Below, in pieces: positions 1 through 10,953 of a DNA stretch of 64,000 nucleotides. A program made the position numbers and the translations under genes. Origin of the DNA: Girardinichthys multiradiatus (taxonomy: Eukaryota > Chordata > Actinopteri > Cyprinodontiformes > Goodeidae); assembly GCF_021462225.1 (NCBI RefSeq), contig NC_061797.1:34250147-34314146 (forward strand), read 5' to 3'. The notes beneath the pieces are model-generated. The model was given only the letters and a program-made list of their open reading frames with translations. It was not told where the DNA came from and made no database searches. Numbering within the stretch: position 1 is the first letter of the stretch; each line of letters starts with the position of its first letter.

Positions 1-241
1 GCTATGTTCAAATAATTCTTAGCATTTTTATTTTTTGCCTCTGGGTTTATTATATATTTCTTTAATTTGTAGCAGTTTAATAGTATTGCATGTGTGTTTA
101 AGCATTAGTTGTTTATGACCATTTTGTTTTTGTTGTTTCATGTTGGTTAATAAGTAATTATTGGACAACATTTAATTTATAATAAATCTGACTCTTGAGT
201 TTATTGGTTACTAGTTCTTTTTTTTTTCTTTTTTTTAAACC
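1..241. other. AT-rich intergenic DNA
   Basis: No gene, RNA or repeat recognised apart from a T-run near 217-237 that abuts the following element. Confidence 0.5.
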
Positions 242-1440
242 GTGTCCTGTCCAGCTGTAGCATTCAGAATTGTTGTCTGAGTGCTAAGAAAAGCCTAACA
301 GATTTACTTTCACAAGTGGAGCATTACAGCTAACACTTTAAAGCTCTGCTTGATATTTATAAAAAGAACCTTTATTAGACACTGCTTTGGGATTATTTCA
401 GTTGTTACTGACATGGAGGCAGAAATTAAAAGGAAAAAAAAAGAAGCATGAAAGAGAAAAAAGGGGGGCAAAAGGAAAAGGGGTGAGAAGGAGAATAGAA
501 TGGAGGAAAGAAAGAAGGATAAAGATAATACAAGATAACACCCTTGCTTGCTTCTACACCTGCAGAAACGTTCATATTACCAGCATTTTTACTGAAAAAA
601 GTGCACGGTACTCCCTCAGAGAAGAGCAGGGGAGAGTCCCAGGGAAGCCACCCAGCATCCACAGTGCAGAATCCCCAGGGAGCTGCAGCAACAAGCCCAC
701 AGGCCCCGCCGGCAGCCATCTACGCCCGAGCAGATCCAGCCATGGAGCCAGATACCCAAGACCCCAGGACATATCACTCCCCCAGCAGTGGCCCAACAGA
801 GCCCAGGAGTCCAGGTGCCCATACCCCATAGGGACAACCTGCCCCCGGACCCAGGAGGTGGTACCCCTCCTTCCGGGGTGGAGACAGGCAGACCGCCCCA
901 GTACCTGAAACTGGTCCAGGCTAGCCTGGGCTCGTGCATGCACCTGAGCGACCCCGGCCCGGACCCTGACCCCCCACCCCAACCCCAGTCCCCAATGACC
1001 CCCATCTTCATCCGAAGAGGGAGGCATGTACAAAAGAGTGGTCTAGATGGTCCTAACCAGCCCGCCAACCAGAGCTGCCACAAAATAAAATAGTCCCAAC
1101 CCCCCAATGAATTCCGATCCCAACCCCATGAGCCCCTCACCCCCAATGAACCCCGACATGAATTTCCCCATAGGGCCACCCCCAACCAGGACACAGATAT
1201 TGAACACATGAGCCCGAACCCAAAGCACATGGGCACACACCTACAGGTGAGCGTCATCCCTGAAAAGCCAACGCATCAACACCCGCACAGCGCCAGCTCC
1301 ACAAACAGCCCTGCTCTAAGCACCCCCGCCCCGTCCCGCCCCCAAAACACAGCAAGGCAAGGGCCCCGCGCAACGCTACCCCAGGCACAACAGGGCAGAC
1401 ACTGTCAAGCACCGAGATCATAACGGAACCCCCGACCTCA

Positions 1441-1609
1441 CACCAAGATGGGACAAACTCACCTGGCAAGAGGTCCCCGGCCAGCAGCAAGCACTCGGGG
1501 CATCCCCCACCATGCCCCCACAACCAGACAGACTGCACACCAAGATGGGGCAAACTCACCCGGCAAGAGGTCCCCGGCCAGCGGCAAGCACTCGGGGCAT
1601 CCCCAACAA
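1441..1609 (+). repeat. 97-bp tandem duplication inside C-rich element
   Basis: The segment beginning 'caccaagatggg' at 1441 recurs at 1538, through 'ggcaagaggtccccggccag' and 'gcaagcactcggggcatccc', with only a few substitutions. Two units; the second is followed by unrelated C-rich sequence. Not seen in the 20802 copy. Confidence 0.85.
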
Positions 1610-1751
1610 CAACCCGCAACCACACAGACACACCACATCCCTGCCACTGCCGCTCAGCCGATCCAGATGCCGGTGACCCCACATCCAAGAAGAGGACACA
1701 ACCCCCCTGCCCACACGCTGTAGCCCCCCACGCCACCCTCTAGCCCGCCGC

Positions 1752-1781
1752 CTCTACCCCCCCCCACCCCCCACCCCCAGA
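1752..1781 (-). other. G-quadruplex-prone tract (minus strand)
   Basis: Consecutive C-runs of about ten, six and five bases separated by single A residues near the 3' end of the C-rich element. The minus strand is therefore a run of G-tracts able to form a G-quadruplex, and the + strand an i-motif. Function is not implied. Confidence 0.5.
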
Positions 1782-1795
1782 CACAACTACCAGCA

Positions 1796-4700
1796 GACTA
1801 ACTGGTTTATGACAAGAAGCATTTTACATAGCATAAAATCGCTTCAGAAAAGTCTTGTGAATTCCAAGGACTCCAGTAATAAATGTGCAATAGGTTTTGC
1901 TGTCCACAGTGCTGAAACGGTAAAATTATTTCCTAGTTGGGTGTTTACAACACAACCCAAATTTTTAGGTTGTTCCTTTTCTTTATATCAGTTGACCATT
2001 TGTAACATATGCTTTTACTATTCAAATAATTTCATAAGGATTTGGCAGTGACAAGTTTTACTATACAACGTAAAGGTACTGTATCAAGAAATCTCCTACC
2101 ATAATGATACAGTTAGCCTCAATATTATTCATACCACTGGGAAATTTAGGTTTTAAGATATACGGTGTGGATTTCAAGCAACACTTGAAATACTCGGAAA
2201 CAACTTTCTTAGCAGACCAATGTGTTTCGTCTAAAATGGCATTGATCTGGGTCATTTAGGTTTAAAGTAATCTTTAAATTTTACCAACGTGTTTCTTCTG
2301 ACCGGAAATCAGTGGAAACATGCAAACAGCTTCTGAGCAATGATTGTTGCAATGGGATGTTTCGATTGATTATTGAATAGAGTATAAATTATTTTCGACA
2401 CGCCATTTTTATTAAAGTTTTAAATTAAAACCCCTTTTTTCAAAATTGGGATACTCCTTTTTCATTGTTTTATTGTCTTTTGATACCTTTCTCATTTCCT
2501 ATCAGAAGCAAAGTTCTTGATTGAATGAAAATAATTTTAACTCTAATTCTGCAAGAGGTGTAAATGATTTTGGGCTTAATTGTAGCAGTTTAGGTAATAA
2601 CAATAACAACAAATACTCTCGTACCCACATGGAAAGATTTGGAGAAAAAAATTACATATATTTCAGAGCACAGAAACTGCCAGTCCTCACCCATTCCCTG
2701 CCCACTGGATGATCTCACCTTTCGCAGAGTCTGTCCATGGCTCTATTTATAATCCTATCACTAAGCTCACACACACATCTGGTTTTTTGTTGCACTCTTC
2801 CACATCTATATTTGCAGGTATGTGTGTGTGTGTTTCTGTGTCAGTGTCATGGTGGAGATGGATCCAAGTTTAGAGTCCCAGCAAGGTTTGCTTCAGTGTG
2901 ATAACAGCCTGTGATTTGTATCTGTAGATGAAGCTCCAGCATAATAAATGTTCTCTACCTCTCACCTTCCCCCATCTCTTACTCACACTCTTCTTCTGAC
3001 TCTTACGTACTATTTCTCTGTCTGTCCTCCTCTTCTGGGCTCTTTGTCATGCTGTCTTCCTATTCCTGATTAAAGTTTCTAGTTTATTTTTCATTCAGCT
3101 CTATTTTCTTATGTAACTTTTTTGTTCTGGTTACTTTTGTATTGTTTACTGCTTTTTTTTGTGCAGACATGCACAAGGACAAACACACATATGCAAGCAG
3201 ACTACGTAGTCAACAGTGAGAAGGTGTCAGTACTGTTCTCAGGTCAGTTGGATTTGATCTTTTCCACTTTCTGCTTTCACACATTAACAGGCAGCCCCCA
3301 GGCCGAAACATAGGAAAAGAGATCCCACACACAGAAAGAGACATTGCAGTATAAACACTGGACTTAGACATTTCACAGCAATGGCATGTATCTGCACACA
3401 ACAACACACAATCACTTTTTAACAAATGTACTTCTGAAAACTGAATAACAGCCACTAATTTATCATTTATTAATAACTGCTTACTTTTATTTTAATTGCC
3501 AGACATAAGTCTGGCAATTAAAATCTAAATAGAAAAAAATTTTATGTTTCAAACTGTCACTTTCTGTGCTGTCAGTTCAGTTTTGTTCAGGGTGAAATAT
3601 TTAGGACTCACCAGAACAATTCCTTGCTGCAGCAGATCTGTAATTGTCTGCTGGTGTGTCAAAAAATTCAAACATCAGCATTGGGTGAGGATAGGTTCTA
3701 TTCAATTCCCCTCTCCCCAGTCAGTCAGTCTGCGTGTTATCCTCTTTAACTCTATCCTCATCCTCATCTCAGCTTTGCCTAATACATTCCACTGCGGGGA
3801 ATGGGTCTGTTACCAAATTGCTATCTTCTTGCTTTTTCTTATGTCTATAGTTTTACTAACTGTTTGTCTTCTGCCTCATTTCCACAGTTTCTGTGTTCTT
3901 TAGGTCTGTTACTTTTTCAGGCTTCCGGTCTCATTATCAGCTCTACAGTACATATGATCCTTCCTTCCTGATCCACATCACTCCTTTTTGGTAGTTTCCC
4001 TGTTCTAAACTTATCAGACTGTTTGTTCAGTGAGTGAAGTAGTACTGAATAAAAGCCAGGGTATATATTAGGGATATACCCGAAGCTTTAGCACAGTTTA
4101 TTTTTTTCATAATGAACTGCAGCCCAATCCTCACCTCCATCATCTTTGGATCTCCTCTTATGGAAGTGGAAAGAAATCAATTTTTACTCTTATTAGGGCA
4201 GCGCTGCTCCTGCTTAAGTCTCGGATACAAGTGTGTGCATATGTGATCTTGTCTGTGCTCCTTCTCCAACTTCTGGCATCTTTCCTTCTTTTCCCTTTCC
4301 CTAATGTATGAATCTCTCCTTCTTTCCTTTGTGTTCATTTTTCATTCGTACTCGTCTCCCAGTGATTATCCCACTGCATATCAGAGGCTCTTAATGAAGA
4401 TTCACAACATTTTCCCCTCCCAGCTAATACCTTATCAAAGGAGAAATCTCGTTCCAGAAAATCAATTTTCTTTCATATTATTAAGTCCTCCTCTACTGCA
4501 CTTGCATGCGTGATTCCTATGGTTTAGTGCTGCAAAGCAACAGTGAGAGACTTAACCCTACGAGCCCTGAAAACTCCAGCAACACACATATCTGATATCT
4601 CTTGTGACTTAAGCAGATATAAGGACCAAGGTAAGATGAGAAAATGAAACAGTTTATTGAAAAGAAAACTTTCCAACTTAATCCCAAAAGTCTTCAAAAG

Positions 4701-5360
4701 ATTCTCCACAATTATTTTCAAATTAATTTGATGTCTGTACCTCAATTTCCACTCTGTTTGTTAAAATTCCAGTAATAAAATCACAAATATTTGTAAATTT
4801 GAGTTTTAAAGATGCTATATAGGCTAAAACTCTCTCTCTTGTTTTGTTATTGTAACAGTCCCCAGAGCTACCATAATTTGTGTTTTGCTCTTGGGTAACA
4901 CAGGTTAGATGGACCATTCTTCTTTCAATAAGCGCAAAAGAACTAAAAATCAATAAACCAAGGTCAAGGTAAAGTTACTAATCTCACCAGAAGAAATTTG
5001 TATGTCAATATAAGTCAGCAAGAGGTTGGAGTTATTTATGGGGCTCAAGGTATGTTGGCTCTTCTCTTACTGCTTTGTTAGTCTTTGGCAGATAAGAGAC
5101 AAAGACATTTTGACTAAATGCACTTTTGCTTTTTGCTTTAAAGGAAATTTTGAAGAAAAATATAACTTATAACTAAAACCTATTTATAAAATGGACTTGA
5201 TGCAGGAGATATCTATCCAGTCTACATGATAATGAGACAAAAAGTCTCACTCACTTAGTTCTTGTTTTCCTCTAGTTGTGTTTTCAGCAGGATGGTCAGT
5301 GCACATAAAAATGTAGTTTGTTTACCTTCATTTTTCATTACTTTCATTACTTTGTAAAAG
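1796..5360. other. Intergenic DNA without recognisable gene
   Basis: AT-rich, with pyrimidine-rich tracts (about 2960-3070, 4260-4330). Short ORFs (for example 3544-3903 +) have no recognisable domains or splice context. The only structured feature is the perfect hairpin at 3489-3524. Confidence 0.5.
3489..3524. repeat. Perfect 16-bp inverted repeat, 4-nt loop
   Basis: Left arm ATTTTAATTGCCAGAC, loop ATAA, right arm GTCTGGCAATTAAAAT. All 16 positions pair and pairing stops immediately outside. Not part of any transposon I can see. Confidence 0.95.
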
Positions 5361-5930
5361 ACAGTGCTGTGAAAAAGTATTTGCACCCTTACACATTTCT
5401 TCAGTTTTCACCCTTTGTTCCACCTACATTTTTCAGATGATGGAGCTAATTTAACCACCTGACAAAGATAACCTGAGTAAATACAAAAGCTGGTTTTGAA
5501 ATGATTTCATCAGCGGAAAAAAAGCTTTCCACACCAACCTGACCCTGGGTGCACAAAATAATTTCTCCATTGTTAAATCAGTTTGTCAAGCCTGGCGGTG
5601 GTAGTGTCATGGTCTGGGGTTGTTTTGCTGCTTCAAGAACTGACGTTTATAGAGTGGACTAGTTAAAGTCAGGATTTGAATCAATTTGAGATACTGTGAC
5701 CTTAAACAGGCGGTTTATGCTTAATAAGTGTTCAAAGTTGCTCAAAGAAGTGCAATGAGTAGGCCAAAATTCCTCCACATAGATGCATTAGACTCATTGC
5801 CAGTTACTGCAAATGCTTAATGTTGGTTTAAGTCACTGAGGGTGGCACAATCAGTGATTAGGTTAAGGGGGCAATTACTATTTTACATAAAGCTGGCTTG
5901 GTTTAGAGGGCTTTTTTCCTTTAATGAAGC
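5361..5930 (+). mobile_element. Deleted Tc1-type transposon
   Basis: Begins 'acagtgctgtgaaaaagtat' and ends around 'ggggcaattactattttaca', the two ends of a familiar fish element. At 5585-5644 one frame reads VKPGGGSVMVWGCFAASRTD, the GGGSVMVWGCF motif of Tc1-family transposases. Most of the transposase, including both flanking catalytic regions, is deleted. Confidence 0.75.
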
Positions 5931-5933
5931 TCT

Positions 5934-6835
5934 TTACAGGAAGGGTATGAGCAGATTCTACCTAAGGAGTTTGAGATCTTTTAGAGTGCAGGGGACACTC
6001 CTTAAAGGTGCATAGCGCAAGTTTTTAAGTTAAATATTATTAGTTTCTTTCCCATACATGCCTTTCCAATTGCCCGACATGTAAAATGAGTTATCTTCTA
6101 TTTACCGCAGTTACCTTTACAAGCTAGATTAGTCAGTTCATTAGAGAGTTATTCGGGCCGAATTCTCAGGGCGTGCGCATGGGTGTGACGTGCTGCCCGC
6201 TCTCGTTTACCCTGCTACTATTATGTTGAGAGTCTCCGCCGCTATGATACTTTAGCGAGAGATTGAGAGAACACGGGAATACTTCTAACTTTCTTACCTC
6301 AGAAGACATTACGCCTCTAAAGAACCAACTGAAGTCGCAGCGGCAGATAACAGCCTTTTTTCTCTTCTTTCATGCGCGTGCAAAACACTGGTGTCATTTA
6401 AACTTGTCGCCAGAGGGGGCAGACTTCTGCAAAAATCATGGATCTTGCGCTACGATCCTTTAAGAGCTTTTTTCACTCTGTGGTGGCATCACCCATCATT
6501 TATGGTGTTATGTGTTGGAGCAGCAGCTTATCCACAGCTGTGGACTCCCACCCTATGCATTAAGTTATTGCAGAACTGGAGAGCTTCTTAGATGACAGAT
6601 TGCTGCATCCTAGGTGCACAAAGGAGAATAAGTGCAGACCCTTCCTCCCAGTAGTTGTTAGAATTTATAATGTCACTGCTGCCAACCAGCACAATAAATA
6701 ACAGTTTTCCATTTTTTGTAAATAGTGTGTTGTAGTTTTCTCATGCTGCTGACACACTGTAGGACAATGAAGGCTATTTCTATTCTATTGTATTTTATTC
6801 TATTATATTCTATTTGATTCTATTTTTGTAAAGAA
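5934..6835 (+). mobile_element. LINE 3' end, interrupted by a MITE
   Basis: Two segments (about 5934-6005 and 6460-6835) form one reading frame when the intervening MITE and one TTAA are ignored. The first encodes RKGMSRFYLRSLRSFRVQGT. The second encodes SFFHSVVASPIIYGVMCWSS, then, after an internal stop at MH-stop-V, ELESFLDDRLLHPRCTKENK and FLPVVVRIYN. This is the C-terminal RT/tail region of CR1/L2/Rex1-type LINEs. The 3' UTR has 'acactgtaggacaatgaagg' and ends in imperfect (TATTC)n. Confidence 0.75.
6006..6459. mobile_element. TTAA-flanked MITE nested in LINE
   Basis: Terminal inverted repeats AGGTGCATAGCGCAAG (6006-6021) and, in reverse complement, AGGATCGTAGCGCAAG (6444-6459), 12 of 16 identical. 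TTAA flanks both ends (6002-6005, 6460-6463) and would be present once in the uninterrupted LINE. TTAA duplications are characteristic of piggyBac and Kolobok transposons; the purine-rich terminus is more like Kolobok. The 454-bp body is more CpG-rich than its surroundings and has no transposase. Confidence 0.75.
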
Positions 6836-6904
6836 AATCTTTATTTGAGAGTTGCTTTTTCCGGTTAATTGGTTTAAAGGGGAAATACGTTTTTAAAGCA
6901 CCAT

Positions 6905-7540
6905 ACATCCATACATCTATTGGCTTGAGATCTGGTGACTGTGAAGGCCATTTGAATACAGTGAACTCATTGTCATGTTCAAGAAACCAGTCTGAGATGA
7001 TTCGTGCTTTATGACATGGCGCGTTATCCTGCAGAAAGTAACCATCAGAAGATGGGTACACTGTTGTCATAAAGGGATGGACATGGTCTGCAACAATACT
7101 CAGGAAGGCTGTGGCGTTGACACGATGCTCAATTGGTACTAAGGGGCCCAAAGTGTGACAAGATAATATCCCCCACACCATTACACCACCACCAGCCTGA
7201 ACCGTTGATACAAGGCAGGATGGATCCATGCTTTCATGTTATTGATGCCAAATTCTGACCATACCATCCGAATGTCACAGGAGAAATCGAGACTCATCAG
7301 ACCAGGAAACATTTGTCCAATCTTCTATTGTCCAATTTTGGTGAGCCTGTGCAAACTGTGGCCTCAGTTTCCTGTTCTTAGCTGACAGGAGTGGCACCCA
7401 GTGTGGTCTTCTGCTGCTGTAGCCCATCCGCCTCAAGGTTCGACGTGTTGTGTGTTCAGAAATGCTCTTCTGCATGCCTTGGTTGTAACGAGTGGTTATT
7501 TGAGTTACGGTTGCCTTTCTTGCAGTGTTTAGGCATTAGC
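6905..7540 (-). pseudogene. Tc1-like transposase pseudogene
   Basis: In one minus-strand frame the sequence encodes RKATVTQITTRYNQGMQKSI, the helix-turn-helix region around [24 protein letters not shown] (first catalytic Asp), then VQAGGGVMVWGILSCHTLGP, LQDNAPCHKARIISDWFLEH (second Asp) and KWPSQSPDLKPI. It is broken by two in-frame stops (near 7275 and 7241) and truncated just at the third catalytic residue, where Asp is read instead of Glu. There are 36 residues between the second Asp and that position, rather than the 34 of classic Tc1. No C-terminus or terminal repeats are present. Confidence 0.9.
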
Positions 7541-7753
7541 CGCACCGTTGTATAGGCTGCAGTGTTCAAAGTGTGGGAAAAAAGTAACGGCTTTTAATCT
7601 GGAATTAACGGTACTCTAAATTGAGCTGTAGTTGCCAATGAATACATCTTGTATTAATTTGTACTGTGTACTTTTCAGTAACGTTGATGTTGTTAAATAT
7701 GTGTTTGTTATTTGTCCTTGTGCTTTTTCTTCTTCTTTCTCTCTCTCTTTCTA

Positions 7754-8070
7754 CAGAAGTGGTATAGGCAGACCTCTAGGGTGTTCTTGTTTTCTGTTTA
7801 TCCTTCTTTCTCTCATCTATTCTTATCTCCTCTCCTTTTCAACCTTTGCCTCATCTCTCTCCCTTCCTTTCTTCTTTTTTCGCCGTTCATTTCTGTCTCC
7901 ATCTCCATAGCACTTGAAATAATCCCTAAGCAATTTTTAATACATTTTTTATAAATATCAAGCGGAGCATTATAGCATGCCCCAATATAATGCTCCACTT
8001 GTGAAAGTAAATTTGTTGGGCTTCTTCTTGCACTCAGACAGCAAGAGTGCTACTCTGCTGGATAGGACAC
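7754..8070 (-). mobile_element. C-rich element, copy 3 (5' end only, inverted)
   Basis: Reading leftward from 8070, 'gtgtcctatccagcagagta', 'tttactttcacaagtggagc', an A/G-rich stretch and 'aacaccctag' match the first 320 bp of the copies at 242 and 20802. It stops before the C-rich part. The pyrimidine-rich ORFs at 7632-7954 are shadows of its A/G-rich strand. Confidence 0.75.
7959..8001. repeat. 16-bp hairpin within the C-rich element's 5' end
   Basis: Arms CAAGCGGAGCATTATA and TATAATGCTCCACTTG pair at 15 of 16 positions, the odd one allowing a G-T wobble, around an 11-nt loop. The equivalent position in the other copies is also an inverted repeat (20876-20915, 13 of 14; 313-352, 11 of 14). 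Confidence 0.85.
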
Positions 8071-10889
8071 ATAAAAGAGATAGGGATCATGGCTGAAACA
8101 ATGAAATCTCAGATACAAGTGTTGCAAAAGAGATTTGTCTGTAAAGTGCCCATACTCAACCTTAAAGTCAGGGTGAGAAGCTGCACCATATGGGGGTTAC
8201 CTTAGAATGAACTTGTTGCACATCTGCATTAAATAACAGAGTTAATGTGTTCTGATCAAGATACCTCTGAGACGGCTCCCTTTGGAGGTTTCCCACTGAG
8301 AGGAGACCCTGTGGCAGACCTAGAACTTTCTGAAGGGACAATCCCTTCTGGATTGGAAATGCCTTGGAATGAGATAGAGAAAGTAGTCAGAGACAGGGTT
8401 GTTTAGGTTACCCTCCTGGACCTGTATCCTCTTGACTTGATCTCAGAAATGTGCAAGATGATGGATGCATGAATGGCCAGACAGACGAACGGACGGATGG
8501 ATGAACAAATATTTGTTGTGATTTTAAAATGCTTTTAATTAGGGCCGTGTTTTAACCTAATTTTATTTTATTTTTTACAGCTAAAACTTTGCAGCAGGAT
8601 CAAAAGCAGTTAGAGTAGCTAAAACATTTGGAAGAAAATAGGCATTGGGGCCATTTTATGCAATGCACAATGGCCATTAAAATCATAATACATCTGATTA
8701 AGGCCCAGGTGTTGTGGGACTTCATTCAAAATATGTTTTTATTATTCAATTGCTGGAACCTCTCTCTGCCTGAAGTCCAATAATCATCTTTTTGTAGTAA
8801 GCAGCTCGTTGATAAATGTCTTTGATATATACATGATCGGAGGCCTGGATCTGCTTTACCTTTATAGGTCTTGTTCCTGCCGTTGAAATCTGCAGTGACT
8901 TAACAAAAGAATGAAGCCTCTGGTGAAGGAAGATGCTCTACCACAGAGCTGCTGGGTGATAGATAAAGTAGGGCAGGGGTAATGATGAGGCATCATCGAT
9001 GTAAATGATACTCAAGGAGGCCTGGCAAGAGGTGTGGGGGGGAGCGGCGAGCAGGTGAATGTGAAAAAAGGAAATGCAGAGACACCAGTACTCCTGAGAG
9101 ATGGAACCAGGTGAGAGGAAGGGTGGGAGGAAAGGTGGATAGATGGAGGAAGGGATAGAGGGAATAAGGATGATGAAGAGGGAGAGAAGAGAGAAACAGA
9201 GGTGTTGGGATGGTGATGTATGTAGCCCTGTCACAGAGTAGTCGGGGAAGATACAGTGTACTCCTTACGCTTGGGAAGCAACACCCCCACCCACTCAACA
9301 AAATACACACACATTTGGCTGCTGTCCCACAACCACCCACTACCTCTCCTTGGGTCAGGCCCGATGTAGGGGCTGACTAATAAGGTAAAGGCTGTTAGGT
9401 TGATCCCCACCACAGACAGGGGTGTTTTCTGGCTGTGAGCTGGCAGCTGGAGGATTTTGGTATTACTTCTAAACTTCTCAACAGCAATGCCCTTGAATAA
9501 GACACATAGTCCCATGCTGCACTTTAGGTGGTCTCCAGCATCCCTGATAAAATGCAAATCTACAGAGAGTGTCATTGGAGAGGAAAAATGAATGTCTCTC
9601 TTCTTAAACATGCACCAATCTGACTGGCAACAGAGAGTAATAGTTTCAAAGGAGTGATGAGAACTTAGGACTTGGTCTGCAGTGCATGATTCTGTTTCGC
9701 ATTTAAGTCTGACTAAGCCCTAAAAGACAAAATGCATCTCATCTTTAGCAACAGACCAATGTAACAATACATTTAAAGATTTTCTTTGCATGTTAATGTT
9801 ACTAGATGTCTATCATTTCTATATTTAGCTTTGGTTAAAATCCTATTGGTTTTGGTAAATTAAAAAAGAAATTTGAGAAATGTCATCAAAAAGACACATC
9901 AGAGCACAACAACAACAAAAAATATATATTGCCCTTACTTCTTTTATATATTCATATCATTTTAAAGATTTTCTTCTCACTTAATTAAATTATTGTGGGT
10001 GTTTTTAGATATAATAAACATCTTATTATAATATCCCTTACATGTTTTTCACGTTTACCATAAAAACAATATTTCCCTGAAGTTGTAGATAAAACACTGA
10101 TAGAAGATAAGCTTTAATGAATAGATCAGCATGTTAAACTGCAGAAATTTTTTTTTTTAATATACATTAATTTAAGGAGCAACAAATATGAGATTAATTG
10201 TTCCTGATTATAGAGAACAGCAGATCTTTTTCTTATACCAAACATAATATCTCTAAACAAAAAGCTTTCTACTTATTGCATTCATTATATTTTAAATGTA
10301 AAATGTCAACATATCTCCCAGTCTCTCTTATTTTTTCTGCAATTTTGATTTATCTTAAGTTTAATGTATACAACCTATGTGCTGAAAAAAGGAGCAAACG
10401 TCTTCCAGCGCTGTCTCTTTTGTAACTCATGAAATAAAGCATATTTTCCCTGCCTTTTCATGCAAAGGTTAAAGCTTTTGCAATTATCAATGTGCATGAC
10501 ACTTATTTATAACCCTAATGCTTCATCATTGATGTTTCTGTGTGTTTTAGCTTGTCAATTTATTTGAATTTCCTGGAAATATGAGGATTCAAGCCATAAG
10601 AGATTTTTTTGAGTGGCTGAATGCCACTTAAGCAACAGTATATTTGTTCACCTATTGTCAAGTGATGATTTATTTAACCTCAATTAAGTGAAATTAAGTA
10701 AAAAGGAACACATATATGGGTTTGTCATTATCAATATCCTAAATTTAGCACACCTGTAAAGTATGTAAGTGTGAATTTAAAAAGTTGGTCTGAAGTTGAG
10801 AAGTGTGCCTGTGTATGTTGCCGCTTTGAGTCAGAGAGCAGGGTAATCCATTCTCTCCACAGTGGAATAGAGAGACATTCTTGTCATGC

Positions 10890-10912
10890 CATGCTTCTCT
10901 CTCTCTCTCATA

Positions 10913-10952
<40 letters not shown>
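10890..10952 (+). repeat. Compound (TC)n-(CA)n microsatellite
   Basis: A short (TC)n tract, a 'tagacac' link, then about 17 CA units. It generates the Thr-His and Val-Cys repeat ORFs in this region. Confidence 0.95.

Positions 10953-10953
<1 letters not shown>

Larger units (their letters stand above)
242..1795 (+). mobile_element. C-rich interspersed element, copy 1
   Basis: Starts 'gtgtcctgtcc' and matches the copies at 20802 (+) and 8070 (-) through 'tttactttcacaagtg' and an A/G-rich stretch (415-540). From about 600 the + strand is strikingly C-rich and G-poor and aligns block by block with 21420-22330 ('cagcagccatctac', 'ggacccaggaggtgg', 'ggggtggagacaggcagacc', 'ccaaccagagctg'). Long ORFs in several frames on both strands (for example 616-1257 -, 572-1033 -, 387-908 +) arise from base composition and low stop density; none shows a domain I know. 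Class unknown. Confidence 0.7.

Noticed and set aside
572..1257. Long minus-strand ORFs (up to 213 aa) in the C-rich element
   Set aside because: Gly/Trp/Leu-rich translations come from a G-rich, stop-poor strand. Several overlapping frames are equally open, there is no known domain, and the sister copy does not keep the same frame.
6905..6925. Glu-to-Asp change at the third catalytic residue of the Tc1 transposase
   Set aside because: The codon sits right at the truncation point, so the Asp may belong to flanking DNA and not to the transposase.
9231..9611. 126-aa minus-strand ORF
   Set aside because: Not low complexity, but no domain, no flanking splice pattern and no partner exon could be recognised, so it is not called as a gene.
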